The translations under genes were made by a program, and so were the position numbers. Of a stretch of 36,516 bases of DNA, positions 31,382 through 36,516 are shown in pieces. The notes below the pieces were generated by a model, which saw only the letters and a program-made list of their open reading frames with translations, searched no databases and had not been told where the DNA came from. The first letter of the stretch is position 1; every line of letters begins with the position of its first letter. The stretch is from Chloroflexota bacterium (GTDB taxonomy: Bacteria > Chloroflexota > Anaerolineae > Aggregatilineales > Phototrophicaceae), in NCBI GenBank assembly GCA_009841405.1, contig VXLV01000089.1, positions 1-36,516 of the forward strand, given 5' to 3'.

Positions 31382-32767
31382 ATGACGAATCCATACACGT
31401 ACGCCAAGGCTAATCAGGAACGATTTCTTGAGGAATATCAAGAGCTGCTGCGCATCCGCACCATCAGCACGCAGCCGCGGCACGCCGATGATGTGGCGCG
31501 CGCGGCCGAGTGGCTGCGGGCGATGATGCTGCGCATCGGCATGGATAGCGCGGAAGTCATCTTGATGCCCGAGGGTCGTTGCCCGCTCGTGTTAGGCGAG
31601 TGGCGCGGCGCAGGCGCGGGCGCGCCTACGGTGTTGATCTACTGCCATTATGACGTGCAGCCGGCCGAAGTCGCCGATGGCTGGGATACCGAGCCCTTCG
31701 AGCCGACCATCAAGGACGGCCGGCTCTACTGTCGCGGCGCCGTCGACAGCAAGTTGCACGTGATGGCGAATCTCAAAGCGGTGGAGAGCTGGCTGGCCGC
31801 CGACGAGAAGCCCAAGGTCAATATCAAGGTTGTGCTGGAAGGCGAAGAAGAATCCGGCTCGGAGAATATCAACGCCTTTATCGCGCGGCATCCCGAGCGG
31901 CTGGCGGCCGATATCGCCGTGATCTCCGATGGCGCGATCCTGGCGCCCGAGCAGCCCAGCCTGACCTACGGCCTGCGCGGCGTCACTGCCCTGGAACTGC
32001 ACGTATCAGCGCCGGTCAGCGACTTGCATAGCGGCCATTGGGGCGGCTCGGTGCATAATCCGATTCAGGCGCTTAGCGAAATCCTCGCCCAGTTGCACGA
32101 TGAAAATGGTACGGTGACGGTTCCCGGCTTCTACGACGACGTCGAGCCGGTCACAGCCCAAGACCGCGCCCTGTTGGAAAAAGTCGAGCCCTACATGCAG
32201 GCCGAATGGAACGATGTCGTGGACGCGCCGGCCGTCTGGGGCGAAGCCGAGTATATCTTGCCCGAACGCCTGGGCGCGCGCCCAACGCTGGAGATCAACG
32301 GCATCCACGGCGGTTACGCCGGCCCCGGCATGAAGACTGTGCTGCCCGCCCGCGCCTTCGCCAAGATCACCTGCCGCCTCGTGCCCCGGCAGGACCCGGA
32401 CCGCGCGCTCAACTGCGTCGTCGAGCACATCAAGCGCATCGCGCCGGAGACGGTCAAGGTCGACTTCCAATTCGGCGGCATGGGCGCTGCGGCCGTCCTG
32501 CTTGATGTCGACGGTCCGGCCATGTCCGCAGCAGCCGCAGCCTATACCTACGCCTGGGGCGTCGAGCCGGTGTTTGAGCGCGCAGGCGGCAGCGTGCCCA
32601 TCACCTTCGAGTGCATGAAAGTGGCGAAGGAAGTCGTGATCATGAGCTACGGCTTGAAGAGCGGCCGCGCTCACGGTCCGAACGAGAATGTCTATCTGGG
32701 GAACTTCTACAAGGGCATCCAGTCGACCATCAAGTTTATCGACGTGGTGGGCGAGGGGCTGGCATAG
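31382..32767 (+). CDS. M20 family metallopeptidase (dipeptidase type)
   Basis: 461 residues, M20A/ArgE-DapE-CPG2 group and close to dipeptidases of about this size, cutting small peptides with two zinc ions. Seen: C-H-Y-D-V-Q-P at 88-94 (His89, Asp91), R-G-A-V-D-S-K at 118-124 (bridging Asp122; the usual second Asp is Ser), E-G-E-E-E-S-G-S at 153-160 (catalytic Glu), S-D-G near 180, and a final His in A-H-G-P-N-E-N near 436. The lid domain lies at about 200-330. Start 31382 fits the family N-terminus; the frame is open to 31262 with a further ATG at 31340. There is no signal peptide, so it is cytoplasmic. It stands alone, divergent from the helicase. Confidence 0.87.
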   Translation: MTNPYTYAKANQERFLEEYQELLRIRTISTQPRHADDVARAAEWLRAMMLRIGMDSAEVILMPEGRCPLVLGEWRGAGAGAPTVLIYCHYDVQPAEVADGWDTEPFEPTIKDGRLYCRGAVDSKLHVMANLKAVESWLAADEKPKVNIKVVLEGEEESGSENINAFIARHPERLAADIAVISDGAILAPEQPSLTYGLRGVTALELHVSAPVSDLHSGHWGGSVHNPIQALSEILAQLHDENGTVTVPGFYDDVEPVTAQDRALLEKVEPYMQAEWNDVVDAPAVWGEAEYILPERLGARPTLEINGIHGGYAGPGMKTVLPARAFAKITCRLVPRQDPDRALNCVVEHIKRIAPETVKVDFQFGGMGAAAVLLDVDGPAMSAAAAAYTYAWGVEPVFERAGGSVPITFECMKVAKEVVIMSYGLKSGRAHGPNENVYLGNFYKGIQSTIKFIDVVGEGLA

Positions 32768-32943
32768 AGCCCGTGTGGCGCGCTTGCTTCGCGCCGTTCG
32801 CCAAACGCTAACCCACCCGCGGCTGAGCTTTACACTCAATTTACAGCCGCGAAAAACTCTGGCAACGCGTCTCCCGCAAAATGCCGGCAAGTTGAGGACG
32901 AAATCCCTCGTCCTTGAACATGAGGCAAAGGAGACTTGCCAAG

Positions 32944-33738
32944 ATGTCTTTCAAACGATTCACCATAGTAATCACATTGTTCGCCTTGTTGACTGCCGCC
33001 GTCAGCGCTCACGATGAACGCGACCCGAAGGGCCGCGCCATCGCCGGATATTGGCACAGCGGCCCCAGCGTCTTGCTGGCCGACCCCATCGTCCTGGAAG
33101 CGACTGGCCTGGAAAGCGAGGACTTGCGCGCCGCGCTGCAAGACGGCAGCAGCATCAGCGACTTGATCGCGGCCAACGACGGCGATGTCGAGTCCGTCAT
33201 TGCGGCATTGGCAGCGCAAGCGGCCGAGTCGATCAACGCGCGGGCTGCCGCATCAATTGAGGGCCTTGAAGCGAGCTTCAACGAAGTGATGGAAGAAAGC
33301 CACCGCCCGCGTTTCCCCTGGTGGCGGCGGCGGCACAATCCCGTGCGCGAATTCTTCGGCGCCTGGGGCATGCGCGAAACCATCACGCAAGCGACCGGCC
33401 TGAATGTAACCGAGCTGAATACGGAGCTGCTGCGAGGCGCGACCATCGCCGAGTTGATCACTGCCAATGAGGGCGATGTCGGCGCTACGGTTTCGACGCT
33501 GGTGGAGCAGGCGACGGCGGGCATCAACGAAGCGGCAATCGCCCGCATCCAGCACTATGAGGAAGCGGTCGTCGAAGCCTTCGAGGCCGACTTCAGCGAC
33601 AGGTCGCGGCGCTGGCGGAAATGGCGTCCGCGTCATGGCGCCTTCTTCAGCTTCCGGGGCGTCTACGATGGCAGCATGCCCGCTGACGACCATAGCAGTC
33701 AGGAAGCGAATACGCTTTCCCAAGCCGAAGAAGACTAG
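32944..33738 (+). CDS. Secreted protein with two internal helical repeats
   Basis: 264 residues, family not recognised. The signal peptide ends A-A-V-S-A before His-Asp. Two repeats of about 65 residues follow, near 50-115 and 150-215: each reads A-T-G-L ... L-x-x-x-L-x-x-G-x-x-I-x-x-L-I-x-A-N-x-G-D-V, then a helix ending in I-N. Each is followed by a basic, Trp-rich stretch (P-W-W-R-R-R-H and R-W-R-K-W-R-P-R), and the tail is acidic. The pattern suggests two helical bundles that bind something negatively charged (inference). AAGGAG lies about 10 bases before ATG 32944; an ATG at 32920 would break the signal peptide. The post-signal H-D resembles the protein at 4639-5031. Confidence 0.65.
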   Translation: MSFKRFTIVITLFALLTAAVSAHDERDPKGRAIAGYWHSGPSVLLADPIVLEATGLESEDLRAALQDGSSISDLIAANDGDVESVIAALAAQAAESINARAAASIEGLEASFNEVMEESHRPRFPWWRRRHNPVREFFGAWGMRETITQATGLNVTELNTELLRGATIAELITANEGDVGATVSTLVEQATAGINEAAIARIQHYEEAVVEAFEADFSDRSRRWRKWRPRHGAFFSFRGVYDGSMPADDHSSQEANTLSQAEED

Positions 33739-33874
33739 AGCTAACCCACTTTCAGCCTTGAGAAGCGTGGGCGCGATGCCTGCGCTTTTCGCATTGAAGG
33801 TAACGCCTGTGTACTACCGTCCCACGTCCATTCGGGGCGAGACTCGCGCGAGCGGCAATCAGGCTGGCGCGGAT

Positions 33875-34270
33875 TCACGCTGTCCAGTCCCAGCGTCCTT
33901 CGTCCAGTGTCACTGCTTCGCCTTCGCCCGGCCAGGGCGGCGTTGTCGCGATGATGAATTCCAGCGGGACGGCGCCCGTATTCTGGAATTGGAAGTCCGT
34001 GCCCAACGGGATCGTCAAGCTCTGGCCCGGCGCGACGTCCAGGATTTGCTCGCGATTGCCCTGCTTGCGCCAGACTTGCCCGGCCCCGGCCAGAAAGAAC
34101 CAGACTTCCTCCACCGTCCGGTGCCGCACCGGAATTGTGACCGCGCCGACCGGCAGCGTACAGTGCACGACGCTCGCTCCGTCCAGGCTGTGCAGCAGGC
34201 GAATCTGCGAGCCGTCCGGCGCCAGCGCATCGTAGTCGCGCGCGACTTGATTGCTCTCAAAGGGCCGCAT
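33875..34270 (-). CDS. Single-domain cupin protein
   Basis: 131 residues with one beta-barrel cupin domain. Motif 1 is V-R-H-R-T-V-E-E-V-W-F-F-L-A-G-A-G near 48-64 (His, Glu, Gly; the second His of HxH is Thr), and motif 2 is P-G-Q-S-L-T-I-P-L-G near 82-91 with a Phe/Asn instead of the usual late His, so metal binding may be weak. It could be a sugar-binding or small-molecule enzyme; the role is not readable. The GGGGAG before the ATG lies inside a C-rich intergenic repeat (34271-34300). It is on the strand of the downstream dehydrogenase and aldolase but separated by repeat DNA, so not clearly one operon. Confidence 0.75.
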   Translation of the reverse strand: MRPFESNQVARDYDALAPDGSQIRLLHSLDGASVVHCTLPVGAVTIPVRHRTVEEVWFFLAGAGQVWRKQGNREQILDVAPGQSLTIPLGTDFQFQNTGAVPLEFIIATTPPWPGEGEAVTLDEGRWDWTA

Positions 34271-34275
34271 TCTTC

Positions 34276-34400
34276 TCCCCCATCCCCCGGCCCCTTTCTA
34301 TCGATCTCTATCGAGAGCATCCCATTAAGAGGGAAGGGGAGCCAAATCGAAACCGACCCGTATATTAGATGAAGTCCCTCCCTCATCTTGGGGGAGGGAT
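34276..34400. repeat. G/C-rich intergenic repeat segment
   Basis: It contains CCCCCATCCCCCGGCCCC near 34276 and CCTCCCTCATCTTGGGGGAG near 34379, which pairs as a hairpin. Related to 28121-28146 and 36436-36490. No gene lies in this 130-base gap. Confidence 0.5.
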
Positions 34401-35414
34401 TTAGGGTGGGGGCTTAACCCCTGCCTCCCAGCGCGCGCGCACGGCGTCCCATACCTCGGGATTGATCAAATGCGGCGGCCGCTCGCCCCGCAGAACTTGC
34501 AGCACCTGTTCCAGCGCATGAACCACCAGGCGGCGTTTGCCGACTACTGTGGCGCTGGCCACATGCGGCGTGATCACGACATTGTCGCGCCCCAGCAGCG
34601 GGTTGTCCGCCCTCGGTGGCTCAATGTCGGTAACATCCAGTCCGGCGCCGAAGAGCTGCCCGCGGTCGAGGGCGGCCGCCAGCGCCGCTTCGTCGACGTG
34701 GCCGCCGCGCGAAACATTGACGAAGACCGCGCCCGGCTTCATTTGCGCGAAACGCTCGGCATTCATGATATGGTAGGTCTCGTCATTGAGGGGCAGATGC
34801 AGCGATACGAAATCCGAACCGCCCAGCAATTCCGCCAGCGTATCCGCCTTTGCCACGCCCAGACGCCGGAAGCGCTCGTCGCTGATGTAGGGATCGTAGG
34901 CGACGACCTTCATGCCGATGGCGCGGGCGATGCCGCTGACATGCCCGCCAATCCGCCCCAGGCCGACCAGGCCCAGTTGTTTGCGGTCCATCTCCAGCGC
35001 GACGTATTCACCCCAGAGGTTTTTGCGCGCGCCGCTTTCCAACATGCGGTCAAGCTCGTTGGTGACGCGTTTGATATTGCGCGCAACCATCATCATCAGG
35101 GTCAGCGCCTGCTCGGCTGTGGAGACGGTGGGCGCGTCCGGCGCGTTGACCACGGCGATATCCCGCGCGCTGGCGGCGTCCACATCGACTTTGTCGTAGC
35201 CGACGCCGGTGCGGGCGATGACTAGCAGGCGCGGGGCGCGATCCATCGCCGCGGCGTCATAGACGCGCCCGCTGGCCATGACGGCGTCGGCTGCTTCCAG
35301 GCGATGGTATGGATCGCGCGCGACTTCTTCGCCGGGGGCGATTCCTCGGGCGACATCTTCAAACAGTGGCCGGAATTCGTCCGGCGTCTCGGATTCGAAC
35401 CAGATATTTGGCAT
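34401..35414 (-). CDS. NAD-dependent D-2-hydroxyacid dehydrogenase
   Basis: 337 residues, family length. It reduces a 2-keto acid or oxidises a D-2-hydroxy acid; the group includes phosphoglycerate, glyoxylate and lactate dehydrogenases. Seen: R-T-G-V-G-Y near 68-73, the NAD loop G-L-G-R-I-G at 151-156 with Asp174 after the next strand, N-V-S-R-G-G with catalytic Arg236, Glu265 in D-I-E-P-P and His284 in T-P-H-V. No ACT domain is present, so it is not the full-length serine-pathway PGDH. AAGGA lies 7 bases before ATG 35414; a longer frame to 35462 overlaps the aldolase. The aldolase stop is 25 bases upstream on the same strand, so the two form a likely operon for acid-sugar breakdown. Confidence 0.88.
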   Translation of the reverse strand: MPNIWFESETPDEFRPLFEDVARGIAPGEEVARDPYHRLEAADAVMASGRVYDAAAMDRAPRLLVIARTGVGYDKVDVDAASARDIAVVNAPDAPTVSTAEQALTLMMMVARNIKRVTNELDRMLESGARKNLWGEYVALEMDRKQLGLVGLGRIGGHVSGIARAIGMKVVAYDPYISDERFRRLGVAKADTLAELLGGSDFVSLHLPLNDETYHIMNAERFAQMKPGAVFVNVSRGGHVDEAALAAALDRGQLFGAGLDVTDIEPPRADNPLLGRDNVVITPHVASATVVGKRRLVVHALEQVLQVLRGERPPHLINPEVWDAVRARWEAGVKPPP

Positions 35415-35439
35415 CGTGCGGTCCTTGCTTGCGCGCAAT

Positions 35440-36249
35440 TTAGAAATGTACATTCTCGTCAATGATTTGCCCGGCGTCGTCGGTCTCAGCGCGGATTTGC
35501 TTGAATTCCGCCGTCAGCGCGCGGTTGAAGGCCGAAATGTCGGAGCTGTGCATGACCAGGTTGGCGCCGGCTCTGATCCAGGCGATTTCGTGATGCGCGA
35601 AATTGTGGTGGATGCCGATGCCGACGCCGGCCGCCCGCGACTTGCTGATGATGCTGCGGATGGCGGCGTCAAAGGTCGGGTGGTCGTATTGCTCGGGCAG
35701 GCCCAGGCTGCAGGATAGATCGTGCGGGCCAACCAGGACGCAGTCGATGTAAGGCAGCTTCAGAATCTCGTCCAGCGCGTCCAGCGCCGGCACGCTCTCG
35801 ATATTAATGAAGAGCGCATTTTTGGCGTTGCGCTGCGCCAGGTAGTCGGCGAGTTCGGGCTCGAGCTCGCGCTCGCCGTCCAGCGCCGCGCGCAGCTTCT
35901 CGCCTTTCAGCGGGCCGAACTTGACCGCGCCGCCCAGCGCCTTGACCTGCTCCGGCGATTCGATATAGGGCGCGATGATGCCATGCGCGCCGCCGTCCAG
36001 CGTCATCTGCGCCAGATAGGGGTCGGGCGCCGGAATGCGCACGACCGGCGCCAGGCCCAGCGCGGCGAAAGTGTGGCACATCCAGGAGATCATGTTGCGG
36101 TCTTGCGGCGTGTGCTCGGTGTCGATGAAGACCATATCGAGGTCCAGATTCTGCACCACGCGCGGCCATATCGGCGACGGCGAATAGATGGCCGTGCCAT
36201 AAACCCGCCGCCCCGCGCGCAGCGCTTGTATCAACTCTTGTCCATGCAT
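35440..36249 (-). CDS. HpcH/HpaI-type class II aldolase
   Basis: 269 residues with the TIM-barrel of the HpaI/RhmA group, which splits 2-keto-3-deoxy acids into pyruvate and an aldehyde using a divalent metal. Seen: F-I-D-T-E-H-T-P at 41-48 (His46 base), V-V-R-I-P near 69-73 (Arg71), G-G-A-H-G-I-I-A-P near 86-94, the metal Glu151 in N-I-E-S and Asp177 in G-P-H-D-L-S-C-S-L-G. The usual Q-I-E is N-I-E, a mild variation. Weak purine-rich AAGAGAAG precedes the ATG. It is transcribed with the D-2-hydroxyacid dehydrogenase 25 bases downstream, which could handle the pyruvate-side product or a related 2-keto acid (inference). Confidence 0.87.
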   Translation of the reverse strand: MHGQELIQALRAGRRVYGTAIYSPSPIWPRVVQNLDLDMVFIDTEHTPQDRNMISWMCHTFAALGLAPVVRIPAPDPYLAQMTLDGGAHGIIAPYIESPEQVKALGGAVKFGPLKGEKLRAALDGERELEPELADYLAQRNAKNALFINIESVPALDALDEILKLPYIDCVLVGPHDLSCSLGLPEQYDHPTFDAAIRSIISKSRAAGVGIGIHHNFAHHEIAWIRAGANLVMHSSDISAFNRALTAEFKQIRAETDDAGQIIDENVHF

Positions 36250-36385
36250 CCCGTCTTCTCTTGTCGTCTCGGTCGGTCAGTCAGTTTGGGATATTAGCCA
36301 TTGCCGCCGGATAAGTCAAAGCGGGCTTTGCAAGTGAGCGTTCGATCGGGATAGCAGCCTCGCAATCGCATCAGAGTCGACTGTG

Positions 36386-36412
36386 CGTACGGGCGAGCCG
36401 GTGGCTCGTCCC
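36386..36412 (-). repeat. TGTAGGGGC palindromic element, diverged
   Basis: GTACGGGCGAGCC ... GGCTCGTCCCTG with arms GGCGAGCC and GGCTCGTC (pairs with one G-T) around GGT. The head is degenerate. It lies in the final intergenic stretch. Confidence 0.5.
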
Positions 36413-36435
36413 TGATTACGTTCCAAAACACTGTG

Positions 36436-36490
36436 GGGGGCGGCCCCCGCACCCCCCCCAAAAGAGGGGGGAGCCTATTAAGAGGGTGGA
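36436..36490. repeat. G/C-run intergenic repeat at the window end
   Basis: GGGGGCGGCCCCCGCACCCC and AAAAGAGGGGGGAGCC, with C-runs facing G-runs, then TATTAAGAGGG, which also occurs at 34323-34334. It is a copy of the dispersed G/C-rich family. Nothing else is seen from 36250 to the end. Confidence 0.5.
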
Positions 36491-36516
36491 ATATAAAAAC
36501 AAAAAAAGGCCCAAGA

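Overview
The window is GC-rich (roughly 60-65 % by eye) bacterial chromosome. It best fits an uncultured Chloroflexota (Anaerolineae-like) genome. The pointers are secreted proteins with a CxxxDAIxAANxD signature followed by SH3b modules, MoeA fused to a periplasmic-binding-like domain, many hydantoinase-type, M20 and HpaI-type catabolic genes, and the dispersed palindromic TGTAGGGGC element. No rRNA, tRNA, CRISPR array, transposase or phage gene is visible. The phylum call is an inference.

Layout. (1) 50-4544: a translationally coupled dhaK-like, dhaL-like and sugar-isomerase operon, then a lone solute-binding lipoprotein-type/secreted protein closed by a strong terminator. (2) 4639-5031: a secreted His-rich protein on the minus strand. 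(3) 5197-17004: a formate dehydrogenase / molybdenum cofactor cluster. It holds the catalytic subunit FdhA, MobA, a fused NuoE-NuoF diaphorase, a small Fe-S subunit, FdhD and two MoeA paralogs. A MNT/HEPN (MntA/HepT) toxin-antitoxin block with three antitoxin-type and two toxin-type genes sits between fdhA and mobA (7408-9105). (4) 16940-17620: a minus-strand protein joining a glycine-rich hydrophobic N-terminus to a GIY-YIG (T5orf172-like) nuclease domain. (5) 18111-21021: two tandem secreted SH3b paralogs with acidic tails. (6) 21171-27898, minus strand: hyuA, hyuB, a sarcosine/N-methyl-amino-acid oxidase and an SDR, which together look like breakdown of N-methylated compounds. (7) 28243-32767: a 41-residue membrane protein, a GH4 glycosidase, a DEAD-box helicase and an M20 dipeptidase. 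(8) 32944-36249: a secreted two-repeat protein, a cupin, a D-2-hydroxyacid dehydrogenase and an HpcH/HpaI aldolase.

How it may work together. FdhA, NuoEF and the Fe-S subunit would form an NAD-linked formate dehydrogenase, with MobA, MoeA and FdhD finishing and sulfurating its cofactor. The oxidase at 22138-23337 would release formaldehyde, so formate oxidation in the same neighbourhood is a plausible, unproven link.

The most unusual object is the MNT/HEPN block. The first antitoxin has lost all catalytic residues of the nucleotidyltransferase, and its partner toxin has lost the tyrosine that such enzymes modify. The second antitoxin is frameshifted and has no partner. The third pair is intact, and its toxin stop codon overlaps the mobA start codon.
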